From Candidatus Nealsoniibacteriota bacterium (GTDB lineage: Bacteria; Patescibacteriota; Minisyncoccia; Minisyncoccales; PWPS01): a stretch of 29,003 bases of DNA. The notes under the pieces are model-generated. The model was not told the DNA's origin and made no database searches. It worked only from the letters and a program-made list of their open reading frames with translations. The position numbers and the translations under genes are program-made. The stretch is taken from NCBI GenBank assembly GCA_003554915.1, contig PWHM01000063.1, positions 1-29,003 on the forward strand, read 5' to 3'. Shown piece after piece: positions 6,920 through 14,004 of the stretch. Position 1 is the first letter of the stretch; each line of letters begins with the position of its first letter.

Positions 6920-7738
6920 TTATTCTAAATCTTCCGGGCTTAGTTCTAATTCCCCTTCTTCACTGATATCGTCTTCATCAATCTCTATTTCAATTTCTCC
7001 GCCCTCGGTCTGCATTTCCATTTCCGGGGCCTCCTCCGGCTCTTCAACGTCAACATCTTCCTCATCAATAAATATTTCAATCTCTGCCTCAGCCTCCAGT
7101 TCTTCTACTTTTGAAAGAATAAGAGGGGTTATTTGTTCTTGCATTAAGCTTTCTCTCAAGCGCTCTTCCATTTCTTCAAAGCTTGAAACCTCTTGCTCCA
7201 TTTGCTCCATCTGGGTGCTGTACTCTTCATAAGCCTCCTGCATTTCTTCGTCCGTAATTTCTATATCTTCTTCATAAAGTTCAAGTAGCTTATTTATTTT
7301 TATTTCCATCGCTAAAAGATTTTCAACCTCCTCTTTGCTTTCTATTCCCTGCATCTCCAGTTGAGCCAAAAACTCTTCTTCAGTTTGTGCTCCGTACATT
7401 GTCATTGTTTCTTCAAATTCTTGATCAATTTCTTCCGTGCTGGCTTCCAATCCTTCACTATCCGCATACTCCATAAGCAAAGCTTCTTGAATCGCCCTGT
7501 CTATCGCCTGTTCTTTGATTTGCTCTTCGTCAGCTTGCATTCCGTACATTTGAAACTCTTGTGTAACCTGGTCAACCATTTGATCGAATTCGGAATGAGT
7601 AATCTCTCTATCGTTTACTCTAATAGCTACATCAACGTCCTCCTCGATGTCGTCAATGCCGAAGTAAAGTACCCCACCGGCAATGACAACGGCAACCAGA
7701 ATAATCCAAAACCACGTTTTTTCGAATAAATCATCCAT
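6920..7738 (-). CDS. Membrane-anchored SurA-N-like chaperone, highly acidic
   Basis: A 272-residue protein with one transmembrane segment (about 10-28) after a short cytoplasmic start, so the rest is outside the membrane. AIRVNDREITHSEFDQMVDQ (38-57) is a clear SurA/PrsA-type N-terminal domain opening. The expected helix bundle follows (EQIKEQAIDRAIQEALLMEYA, then EIDQEFEETMTMYG and EEFLAQLEMQGI) up to about residue 205. No parvulin domain is present. The last 60 residues are almost all Glu, Asp, Ile and Met, with repeated IEI-D/E-EE patterns, and are probably disordered. It likely assists folding of exported proteins without isomerase activity. It is transcribed from a good promoter about 40 nt upstream but has no Shine-Dalgarno site, unlike the gene after it. 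Confidence 0.82.
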   Translation of the reverse strand: MDDLFEKTWFWIILVAVVIAGGVLYFGIDDIEEDVDVAIRVNDREITHSEFDQMVDQVTQEFQMYGMQADEEQIKEQAIDRAIQEALLMEYADSEGLEASTEEIDQEFEETMTMYGAQTEEEFLAQLEMQGIESKEEVENLLAMEIKINKLLELYEEDIEITDEEMQEAYEEYSTQMEQMEQEVSSFEEMEERLRESLMQEQITPLILSKVEELEAEAEIEIFIDEEDVDVEEPEEAPEMEMQTEGGEIEIEIDEDDISEEGELELSPEDLE

Positions 7739-7781
7739 AAATAATTTTTATTATCTAATAAAACTCTTAAATGCTGTTTTA

Positions 7782-7810
7782 ACTATAACTTATTTTCTTA
7801 AATCTTTCAA
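7782..7810 (-). promoter_or_regulatory. Promoter of the SurA-like gene
   Basis: Minus-strand TTGAAA (7805-7810), a 17-nt spacer and TATAGT (7782-7787), leaving a leader of about 37 nt before the ATG at 7738. The rest of the 147-nt gap (7739-7885) shows nothing recognisable. Confidence 0.7.
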
Positions 7811-7885
7811 ATAATTTTTCCAAAATTTATCACAATAAATTAGAAGGCTTCACATGTATTTATGCTGCAAGACAGAAATATTAAA

Positions 7886-8695
7886 TTAAAGATTTATGAG
7901 CTGATAATTAGAGGAGCCGATATTCATTTCTATCGCCCGTTTAATTTGTGGAATTTCCACAGGTTTTCTGCTTTCTAAAGAGTTTCCGGGGAAAGAGTGA
8001 ATTAATTTAACCTCCTCAATATCAATAGCAACCCTGTCCGTAGAAGCCAAGAGTTCGTTCGGTTTCCTGACCGTCCCCTTGACCGGACCGCCATTTATAA
8101 AACACTTTCTGGCATCCATTAACACTAAGTCGGGTTGAATTATTTTATTCAGTTCGGCTATCTTTTCTTGCAAGTTTCGAATATGAAAAAGAATCTTTTC
8201 CTTGCCGGGCATAAGACCTACGGAAAGTTTCAAAGAGCCGGTATATTCCGCATGAAAGTGTGTTTTTGCACAAGGCAGGTAAATTATTTGATCAACCTCA
8301 TCAACCAAACTTGGAATACTCGCCTTTTTCAAATACTTTCCTTTCGGTATTGCCTTTACTGTTCTTTTACAGTTATCGAAGTTCACAATTTCTACCGAAT
8401 CTTTTTCTTCAATTTTCTCTAAATTTTTTCTTGCAATCACCTTACCGCTATTTTTATAAAATGTTGAAGAATCACCTATGATTATTCTTTCAAAATTATT
8501 ATCCAATAAAAAATCAACCGTGGCTTCCAAAAAATCCAAACTGGTGGAGGCCGGAAATTCATCGGCCGTATTGAAGTTGGGTTTTATCAATACACTTTCC
8601 CCTTCTAAAAAAGTGTTGCTTTGAAGTTTTTCAGTTAAAACTTTTATTTTCTCCTTCAGGTTCTCCGAGGCTTTTTTCTTTATCACCTTCTTCAT
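7886..8695 (-). CDS. DUF362-family protein
   Basis: A 269-residue protein of the DUF362 family. Supporting blocks are VLIKPNFNTADEFPASTS (36-53), the Rossmann-like RIIIGDSSTFYKNSG (about 90-104), IIYLPCAKTHFHAEYTGSLK with conserved K and H, GLMPGKEKILFHIRNL, PDLVLMDARKCFINGGPVKG, and ASTDRVAIDIEEVKLI. Many relatives carry a C-terminal ferredoxin domain; none is present here. The biochemical role of the family is not settled. The only plausible start is the ATG at 8695, inside the upstream small membrane gene, which gives a 65-nt overlap, larger than others in this window. No Shine-Dalgarno site is visible. Confidence 0.85.
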   Translation of the reverse strand: MKKVIKKKASENLKEKIKVLTEKLQSNTFLEGESVLIKPNFNTADEFPASTSLDFLEATVDFLLDNNFERIIIGDSSTFYKNSGKVIARKNLEKIEEKDSVEIVNFDNCKRTVKAIPKGKYLKKASIPSLVDEVDQIIYLPCAKTHFHAEYTGSLKLSVGLMPGKEKILFHIRNLQEKIAELNKIIQPDLVLMDARKCFINGGPVKGTVRKPNELLASTDRVAIDIEEVKLIHSFPGNSLESRKPVEIPQIKRAIEMNIGSSNYQLINL

Positions 8696-8903
8696 CTTTT
8701 TGTTGGTTTAAAATAATCCATGCCCAATAAATAATAAAGACGGAAACTAATATAATGAATCCGCTGAGCAATGTCGGCACGTTCCAGTTATCCAAAAGTA
8801 CATCCCACCCAAGACTGAGTCGAGCAAAGTGAAGAGCTCCGATAACGGTAAAAATCAGCATCACCACTACTAAAAACGGTTTTTCAATATTGTTATTTTT
8901 CAT
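8631..8903 (-). CDS. Small two-helix membrane protein
   Basis: Not assigned to a named family. The 90 residues hold two hydrophobic helices (about 9-29, PFLVVVMLIFTVIGALHFAR, and about 44-66, LLSGFIILVSVFIIYWAWIIL) separated by an amphipathic loop, and a charged Glu/Lys tail. The tail is encoded by the 65 nt shared with the start of the DUF362 gene, so the extreme C-terminus may be less constrained. It overlaps the DUF167 gene upstream by 11 nt, placing all three in one transcript. It could be a small accessory membrane protein; nothing in the sequence says more. Confidence 0.7.
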   Translation of the reverse strand: MKNNNIEKPFLVVVMLIFTVIGALHFARLSLGWDVLLDNWNVPTLLSGFIILVSVFIIYWAWIILNQQKDEEGDKEKSLGEPEGENKSFN

Positions 8904-9126
8904 ATATCTTAAATATTTTATTTTTACTTTTAAAACCTTTTACTAATTCTATACGTTTTCCCGGAAAAATTAAAGAGAGGATTTTAAAAACCTTTTTGTT
9001 CGCCTTGCCGTGAATGGCCTTTTCCTTTACTTTTATCACGATTTTATCTTCTTTCCGAATCACCTCTTCCCGTCCGGAGCCCGGCAAAACCCTGACTTTT
9101 AAAAGTTGCTTTTTATTTAATTTCAT
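8893..9126 (-). CDS. DUF167 (YggU-like) protein
   Basis: A 77-residue protein with the compact DUF167 fold pattern: LLKVRVLPGSGREEVIRKED (9-28, 'v.v.PgA....i'), then IVIKVKEKAIHGKANKKVFK (30-49, matching the family's 'v.a.p..GkAN..v...l' block), and a final FPGKRIELVKGFKSKNKIF stretch like 'v.i..G..sr.K.v.i'. The family is widespread and its role is still unclear. It is the first gene of the transcript that continues into the small membrane protein and DUF362. The gap upstream (9127-9166) is AT-rich and follows the terminator of the preceding gene, so a promoter should lie there, but I see only weak matches. Confidence 0.88.
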   Translation of the reverse strand: MKLNKKQLLKVRVLPGSGREEVIRKEDKIVIKVKEKAIHGKANKKVFKILSLIFPGKRIELVKGFKSKNKIFKIYEK

Positions 9127-9166
9127 GCTTAACGTAAAATTTAAATTTGAATATGCAATTTATAAT

Positions 9167-9192
9167 AAAAAAAGAGGCGCAAGTTGCGCCTC
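9167..9192 (-). terminator. Intrinsic terminator after the 136-residue Cys protein
   Basis: On the minus strand a perfect 9-bp stem GAGGCGCAA / TTGCGCCTC (9192-9184 with 9182-9174) with a single-base loop, followed by seven T (9173-9167). The one-base loop means the innermost pairs probably open. It starts within the stop codon. Confidence 0.9.
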
Positions 9193-9601
9193 AAAACTTT
9201 GCTCTTATTTTGCAATCCTCCTCCCTTAAATCACAAGTGCAAGGAAAACCTCTTTTTATCAATTCGAGTTTAAAGCCAAGTTTGTCTAGTTTCAGCATCA
9301 GTTCGGAGATTTCAATCCCCGAATTTTCCGGTTTGCATATTTGCCGATTATCGGGTCCATGCAGCTTAAAAAACGGACAAACTCCCAACGGAACAATTTT
9401 ATTCAACCTATAAAGCAGTCGGTTCCTTTTCAAGTTGTTGAGCATCCTTATAGAACGGTACTTCGGGTTTTTAAGTAAAATTGAAAGCCTTCTTTCTTCC
9501 TTTATTCGAATCAGCCTTCTTTTTATTGCAGAGTCTTTTCTGAATTTTTTCAAGAGATCGCTGGCTGTTTCCCGTGATCTTTTTTTTAACGTGCTACTCA
9601 T
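9191..9601 (-). CDS. Basic protein with five cysteines, unknown function
   Basis: Not recognised. The first 70 of 136 residues are very Lys/Arg-rich and helical (KKRSRETASDLLKKFRKDSA, then KRRLIRIKEERRLSILLK), like a nucleic-acid-binding segment. The second half carries C75 (GVCPFF), C89, C121, C123 (PCTCD) and C130, a spacing that could bind Zn or an Fe-S cluster but fits no family I know. The gene is a separate one-gene unit with a consensus promoter, a strong ribosome site GGGAGGT (9610-9616) 8 nt before its ATG, and a strong terminator, which together suggest high expression. The expression signals make it a real gene despite the unknown product. Confidence 0.78.
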   Translation of the reverse strand: MSSTLKKRSRETASDLLKKFRKDSAIKRRLIRIKEERRLSILLKNPKYRSIRMLNNLKRNRLLYRLNKIVPLGVCPFFKLHGPDNRQICKPENSGIEISELMLKLDKLGFKLELIKRGFPCTCDLREEDCKIRAKF

Positions 9602-9632
9602 ATGTGATTACCTCCCTTTTGGTAGTTTTTAT

Positions 9633-9661
9633 ATTATAATAATAAATTATGAAAATGTCAA
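9633..9661 (-). promoter_or_regulatory. Consensus promoter overlapping the end of the helicase gene
   Basis: Minus-strand TTGACA (9656-9661), 17-nt spacer, TATAAT (9633-9638): a perfect sigma-70 consensus. The TGA stop codon of the UvrD-type gene lies inside the -35 box. Confidence 0.92.
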
Positions 9662-11586
9662 AAAAAATCAAAGTCATCTTCATCGATTAATTCTATCTCT
9701 TCTTCTCCTTCTTCGTCTTCATAATCCTCTTCCCAGCTTTCCATCAAATAATCCTCAACTTCTCTTAAAAATCTCGATGGTCCGGAAGAACCATGCTTTT
9801 CGAACACCGGATAAGTTAAAAATAAATTTTTCTTACACCTGGTAACCGCCACATAGAAAAGTCTTCTTTCTTCTTCAATTAAATTTTCCTCCACTGACTT
9901 TTTGTGGGGGAATTTCCCTTCTTTGAGACTGATGATAAATACGTTTTCCCATTCCAGTCCCTTGGCTTGGTGGATCGTACTCAGAGTGAGCGCCCCACTT
10001 CCACTTTCACTGACTTCGAATTCCTCACTTAAAGCAAAATCGGAAAGCATTTCCCTCAAATCGTCATAATCCTCGGAAAGCATTGCGATTTGCTTCAGGT
10101 CGTCAAGTCTTTCCGCCGGATTTTCAAAATCTGATTTTAGTTTATCTTTATACCAGCTATCCAATAATCTTTTCAATACCTTTTCTATAGACTCTTCTTT
10201 ATCTGCCTTGATCATTAGATCTAAAACTTCTTCGACTTTCGGTGTAACTTTGGTCGGTAAGCTTTCCGAAACGAGCGATCTGTTGGAAAACAAGTCTCCT
10301 TTGTTTTCAAAGCCGGTAATTACATCAGTAGCTCTTCTGGCATAAGCATCCCCTACTCCTTTTTGTTTTTTCAATACTCTTATCCAGGAGGGTTCGTCTT
10401 GAAAATTAACTAATAATTTTAAAAAAGCGGAAATGTCTTTAACGTGTACTTGTTCAAAAAATCTGGTGCCTCCCCGCACTACATAAGAAATGCCTTCTTT
10501 CGCAAGTTCCAATTCCAAGCCGGCAGCATGATAATGAGCCCTGAATAAAACAGCCGATGAAGCCGGGTTTATCTCTTCCCGGGACAATTTTCGAACTATA
10601 AAGCGAGACTGCTCTTTCGGAGAAGTAAGACAAGCCATTACTGGATTTCTCCCCTCCTCCTTTGTAGCTTTCAGACTCTTATCCAGCTTGGATTTATTAT
10701 TTTGAATTATGCAATTTGCCAAACCGAGAATTTCCGGAGTGCTTCTATAGTTAGTCTCCAACTTAAAAACTTTAGCCGGATATTTTTTTGAAAAATTAAG
10801 TATATTTTTAATTTCCGCCGCCCTGAAAGAATATATGCTCTGCGAATCATCTCCGACTACCATTAAGTTCCCATGATGAGAACTTAAACTTTCCAAAAGC
10901 TTGTCCTGAATTGCGTTCGTATCTTGATATTCATCCACTAAAACATATTTAAACCTTGCGGACATCTTTTTTTTGAGATCGGGATTTTGAAAAAGCTCCA
11001 ACCAATTGGTTAAAAGATCATCATAATCCATTAAATTGTTTTTCTTTTTTCGTTTTTGATATCTTTTTTCTACCACTTCAAGCTTTTCTCGGGCCGAATC
11101 GGAGCTGAGTTCAGCCGTCTTTAAAACCGATTGGTTCGAATTGGTGGCTAAAGAGATTATTCTTTGGACGACTTTTGCATTCGGTAAATCGTTTTCCGTG
11201 TCGATCTCATCGACTATCAGCTTGATCAGGTTCTTGCTGTCCTCTTGGTCCAGTATCGTATAATTTCGATCATACCCCAATAGATGGCCATATTTTCTCA
11301 AGTAATAATTCCCGACATGATGAAAAGTTCCACCGAGAACTCTATTTGCCTCGGGACCGATTAAGGATTCTATCCGCGTTAGCATTTCCGAGGCGGCTTT
11401 TTTAGTAAAAGTTAAAAGCAATATATTTTCAGGACTCGTCCCCGTTTCCAAAAGATAAGCAACTCTGAAAGTTAAAGTTCTCGTTTTTCCCGATCCCGGG
11501 CCGGATAAAACCAAAACATAACCGTCTCCGTCTTTAATTACCTTCAACTGCTCTTCGTTTAATTTTTTTTCATAATCAATCTTCAT
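9658..11586 (-). CDS. UvrD/PcrA-type superfamily 1 DNA helicase
   Basis: An ATP-dependent 3'-5' DNA helicase for repair and replication restart. The 642 residues contain the SF1A motifs in order: Q-motif LNEEQLKVI, Walker A GPGSGKT (29-35), LTFTKKAASEM (58-68), Walker B VDEYQDT (217-223), GDDSQSIYSFR (245-255), ETNYRST, LSTIHQAKGLEWENVF and the arginine-finger block YVAVTRCKKNLFLTYP. It is somewhat shorter than PcrA/UvrD (about 720 residues) and ends in a Glu/Asp-rich tail (EDEEGEEEIELIDEDDFDFF) in place of the usual basic, RNA-polymerase-binding C-terminus. The gene overlaps the HD-hydrolase gene by 11 nt and is last in a nine-gene run. UvrD versus PcrA versus Rep cannot be told. Confidence 0.95.
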   Translation of the reverse strand: MKIDYEKKLNEEQLKVIKDGDGYVLVLSGPGSGKTRTLTFRVAYLLETGTSPENILLLTFTKKAASEMLTRIESLIGPEANRVLGGTFHHVGNYYLRKYGHLLGYDRNYTILDQEDSKNLIKLIVDEIDTENDLPNAKVVQRIISLATNSNQSVLKTAELSSDSAREKLEVVEKRYQKRKKKNNLMDYDDLLTNWLELFQNPDLKKKMSARFKYVLVDEYQDTNAIQDKLLESLSSHHGNLMVVGDDSQSIYSFRAAEIKNILNFSKKYPAKVFKLETNYRSTPEILGLANCIIQNNKSKLDKSLKATKEEGRNPVMACLTSPKEQSRFIVRKLSREEINPASSAVLFRAHYHAAGLELELAKEGISYVVRGGTRFFEQVHVKDISAFLKLLVNFQDEPSWIRVLKKQKGVGDAYARRATDVITGFENKGDLFSNRSLVSESLPTKVTPKVEEVLDLMIKADKEESIEKVLKRLLDSWYKDKLKSDFENPAERLDDLKQIAMLSEDYDDLREMLSDFALSEEFEVSESGSGALTLSTIHQAKGLEWENVFIISLKEGKFPHKKSVEENLIEEERRLFYVAVTRCKKNLFLTYPVFEKHGSSGPSRFLREVEDYLMESWEEDYEDEEGEEEIELIDEDDFDFF

Positions 11587-12130
11587 ATCTTTTAATTTCT
11601 GTGAATCTTTCTTCCAGTTTTTTAATAATTTTTTCGCTTCCGATTCTTATTTTTAAAATTTTAATAACCCTTTCAATTTGTTTTATTTTTGAATTTTTAT
11701 CCGTATTAAAGATGTCGAAGGCCACCTCTCCTCTTTTGAACAAATCAATCGTTAAGTCAGTAATGTTGGATAAAACATCAGCCGCTTTTACCATAACCGC
11801 CTGATCACTGACTTCTAAAAGTTTTGCCGCTGCCCGTTGTTTTCTTTCTGCATAAGGTAAATCCCTATCCTTTTCTGAAACTTCGTCCACCAAATTAGCA
11901 ACCTTTTTACCGAACTTTTCCTTAATGTCATCCTTTTCAAAATCGGTATCCTCAATCACATCGTGCAAAAGACCGGCGATAATCACCTCTTCCGAAGAAT
12001 TGAGTTTAGCCAAAATAATTCCCACTGCCATGGGGTGTAAAACGTAAGGTAAATCTTTCTCCTCCCTTTTTTGCCCTTTGTGTGCTTGAAAAGAAAAAGT
12101 TACCGCTTTTTGTTGCTTTTTAGTCCACAT
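11576..12130 (-). CDS. HD-domain hydrolase resembling SpoT/Mesh1 (p)ppGpp hydrolases
   Basis: A 184-residue single-domain protein, the size of Mesh1 and of small alarmone hydrolases. The ligands and signatures of the RelA/SpoT hydrolase domain are present: AHKGQ (16-20), H32 in the VLHPMAVG block, H56-D57 and E60-D61 in GLLHDVIEDT, and VKAADVLSNITDL, which matches the SpoT block 'KLADRLHN..TL'. No synthetase or ACT/TGS domain follows. It likely degrades (p)ppGpp or a related nucleotide, possibly NADPH as Mesh1 can. The gene overlaps both neighbours by 11 nt (idi upstream, helicase downstream), so the three are co-translated. The substrate is an inference from the family. Confidence 0.85.
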   Translation of the reverse strand: MWTKKQQKAVTFSFQAHKGQKREEKDLPYVLHPMAVGIILAKLNSSEEVIIAGLLHDVIEDTDFEKDDIKEKFGKKVANLVDEVSEKDRDLPYAERKQRAAAKLLEVSDQAVMVKAADVLSNITDLTIDLFKRGEVAFDIFNTDKNSKIKQIERVIKILKIRIGSEKIIKKLEERFTEIKRYED

Positions 12131-12629
12131 TAAATTTGTTTTTTAACTTCGAATAAAGTACTTTAAACCAGGGCGTATATTTTCCGGGATTGTCTTTCAG
12201 GTCCTTTTCAATGTCAGGTAGAGCCATCCACTTGTGATCAGAAACTTCCTCCGGGTTCGGATCCACATTCCCATTATAGGTTCCAATAAATAAATGGTCA
12301 TATTCATGCTCTACCAATTTACCAACCTGCAGCTTGTATTTAACCGTTCCAATTTTTCCTATTTTAGTAGTAAAACCCATCTCTTCCTCAAGCCTATCTT
12401 CCGCTTGCTTTTTTAATTGATTGTCTTGTGTGGGGTGGCTACAACATGTGTTGGACCAAAGCCCACCTCCGTGATACTTCTGATCGGCTCTTTTTTGCAA
12501 AAGCATCTCCCCCTGATCATTTAAAACGAAAACTGAAAAAGCTCTGTGTAGCACGCCTTCTTGATGTGCCTTCAATTTCTGAATCCCCCCTATTCTATTA
12601 TCTTTTTCATCCACTTTCAATATTTTCAT
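12120..12629 (-). CDS. idi: Isopentenyl-diphosphate delta-isomerase, type 1
   Basis: Interconverts isopentenyl and dimethylallyl diphosphate, the C5 units for polyprenyl carriers and other isoprenoids. The 169-residue Nudix-fold protein matches type 1 enzymes along its length. Metal and active-site residues are visible: H22 and H28 (HQEGVLHRAFS), the catalytic cysteine C63 with H65 in WSNTCCSHP, the Nudix-like helix AEDRLEEEMGF, and VEHEYDHLFIG with the acid pair expected near E114/E116 of the E. coli enzyme. GLWSN..C..HP is diagnostic against other Nudix proteins. No other isoprenoid gene is in the window. It overlaps the HD-hydrolase gene by 11 nt. Confidence 0.95.
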   Translation of the reverse strand: MKILKVDEKDNRIGGIQKLKAHQEGVLHRAFSVFVLNDQGEMLLQKRADQKYHGGGLWSNTCCSHPTQDNQLKKQAEDRLEEEMGFTTKIGKIGTVKYKLQVGKLVEHEYDHLFIGTYNGNVDPNPEEVSDHKWMALPDIEKDLKDNPGKYTPWFKVLYSKLKNKFNVD

Positions 12630-12676
12630 GTTTTTAAAACCTTAATGACAATTTATTGGTTGTCGTAAATTATTCA

Positions 12677-13765
12677 TTATATGTTAAACAATTTTTCTTC
12701 TAAATCCATCAACCGGTCGAAGGACTCTTTCAGGTCCGCTTTGTGGGTTGGTTCCGATTTGAGAATTTCCTTTATTGATTTTTTTATAATTTTAGTTGAC
12801 TCAACTAAGATATATTTAGTGTACTCATAATCCACTGATCCGTCTTTCTCACCGCCCTCTATCAAGTATCTGTTGCATAATTGACGATAGGTTTTAGCAC
12901 TTAGAACATTCATGTACCAAAATAAATCAGTGGCTTCTTCCGTAAAAATCCAAAAGTCACCGGTTTCCTTCGATTCGTCAGCAATGGTGATTACGGTTTC
13001 CAGCCATTCTCTAACTTTTATGTAAAAAGGAAAGTCGTCCGGCTCCGGCAGCGCCTTTTCCGAAACCTCTTCCTCACCAACCACATCCATTAAAAATTCT
13101 TCTCTGTGGAATAAGCTATTTTCTTTTTCCAGCTCCTTCAACTTGTTACAGACGGGACAATCCTCCTCCATGCAAGGAACCCTTTTCCAAGTACAATCCA
13201 TCCATTTCGGCATTCCTACTTTTCTGTCACGCTGAAGAGATTCTTGGCTGGCGGGGTTTATTATTTTGGATAAAAGCTTTTCCAAACTCTTATACTTGCA
13301 AGCGGGAATATCCGACACTCTCTCATATTTTTCATATTCCGAGTCGTAATGTGCCTCCAAGAGAATTAAAATTTCATCAATAAAGTCCGTAAAAACATCC
13401 TTTTCTCTTTTCGTCAAATCTTGGCTGTCGGAAAGCATTGAATTTATCAAGGTTTCCGTAAGTCTTATAACCGCCTCTCTTACATTTCCCGAATCACTTT
13501 GAATATTATCAATAATAAAATCGGTAAAAAGCGGAAAGTAGCTTCTTCCTCTGTTTTTGGCGGCTAAGCGAAGTCCGTAAATAAAGGCTATTTTATTCTT
13601 CTCTCCGTCTATACGGTCGTAATCATCCAGGCCCCCTACCACCGTTCTGAAAGCAGTTTCTTTTTTGGAGTCCTTATTAAAGGCTCTTTTCAATTCTTTT
13701 TTGGCTCGATCCACCTCTTTCGCCTTACCGGTTTTTATTTTTCGTATCGAATCTTCTAACGACAT
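12677..13765 (-). CDS. Unknown helical protein with a four-cysteine cluster
   Basis: Not recognised. The 362 residues look all-helical and highly charged, with no signal peptide or membrane segment, so it is probably cytoplasmic. The N-terminal 140 residues have a HEAT-like rhythm (KNKIAFIYGLRLAAKNRGRS, then GNVREAVIRLTETLINSM). In the middle, CTWKRVPCMEEDCPVC (C-x6-C-x4-C-x2-C) is a likely zinc or Fe-S site inside PKWMDCTWKRVPC. The C-terminal third has several Trp and Tyr residues (FWIFTEEATDLFWYMNVL). It lies 17 nt after xseB, so it is in the exonuclease VII transcript, and 47 nt before idi. Context hints at nucleic-acid work, without proof. Confidence 0.8.
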   Translation of the reverse strand: MSLEDSIRKIKTGKAKEVDRAKKELKRAFNKDSKKETAFRTVVGGLDDYDRIDGEKNKIAFIYGLRLAAKNRGRSYFPLFTDFIIDNIQSDSGNVREAVIRLTETLINSMLSDSQDLTKREKDVFTDFIDEILILLEAHYDSEYEKYERVSDIPACKYKSLEKLLSKIINPASQESLQRDRKVGMPKWMDCTWKRVPCMEEDCPVCNKLKELEKENSLFHREEFLMDVVGEEEVSEKALPEPDDFPFYIKVREWLETVITIADESKETGDFWIFTEEATDLFWYMNVLSAKTYRQLCNRYLIEGGEKDGSVDYEYTKYILVESTKIIKKSIKEILKSEPTHKADLKESFDRLMDLEEKLFNI

Positions 13766-13782
13766 ACTCGTTTTGTTTAAAT

Positions 13783-14004
13783 TTATGAAGAATCTTCTTC
13801 TTCGGAAGCTTCATATTTTTCTTTTATTTCTTCGAATTTATTCTTGCTCTTTTTTAGTCTTTCTTTACATTTTTCTATAAGCTCCATACCTCTTTCATAC
13901 TTGGAGAGGGCCTCTTCCAAGTCAATTTCTTCTTTTTGAAACCATTCGTTTATCTCTTCAATTTCTTCATATGCTTTTGTAAAATCAAAATCTTTCTTAG
14001 TCAT
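13783..14004 (-). CDS. xseB: Exonuclease VII small subunit
   Basis: The small subunit of the bacterial exonuclease VII complex, which degrades single-stranded DNA in both directions. The 73 residues match XseB: FTKAYEEIEEINEWFQKEEI (8-27, family pattern 'f...l..Le.iv..le.g.'), DLEEALSKYERGMELIEKCK (28-47, the hallmark 'leeal..yekG..L...c'), then a long Lys/Glu helix. The ATG overlaps the 3' end of xseA by 8 nt, the usual xseA-xseB coupling. Confidence 0.95.
   Translation of the reverse strand: MTKKDFDFTKAYEEIEEINEWFQKEEIDLEEALSKYERGMELIEKCKERLKKSKNKFEEIKEKYEASEEEDSS

Noticed and set aside
11131..11150. GGTTCGAATT, resembling a tRNA T-loop
   Set aside because: It lies within the helicase gene, and no acceptor, D or anticodon stems can be formed around it.
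12647..12664. Inverted repeat GACAA...TTGTC upstream of idi
   Set aside because: Only 5 bp per arm, within an AT-rich gap, with no matching -10 box in a useful position; chance is likely.
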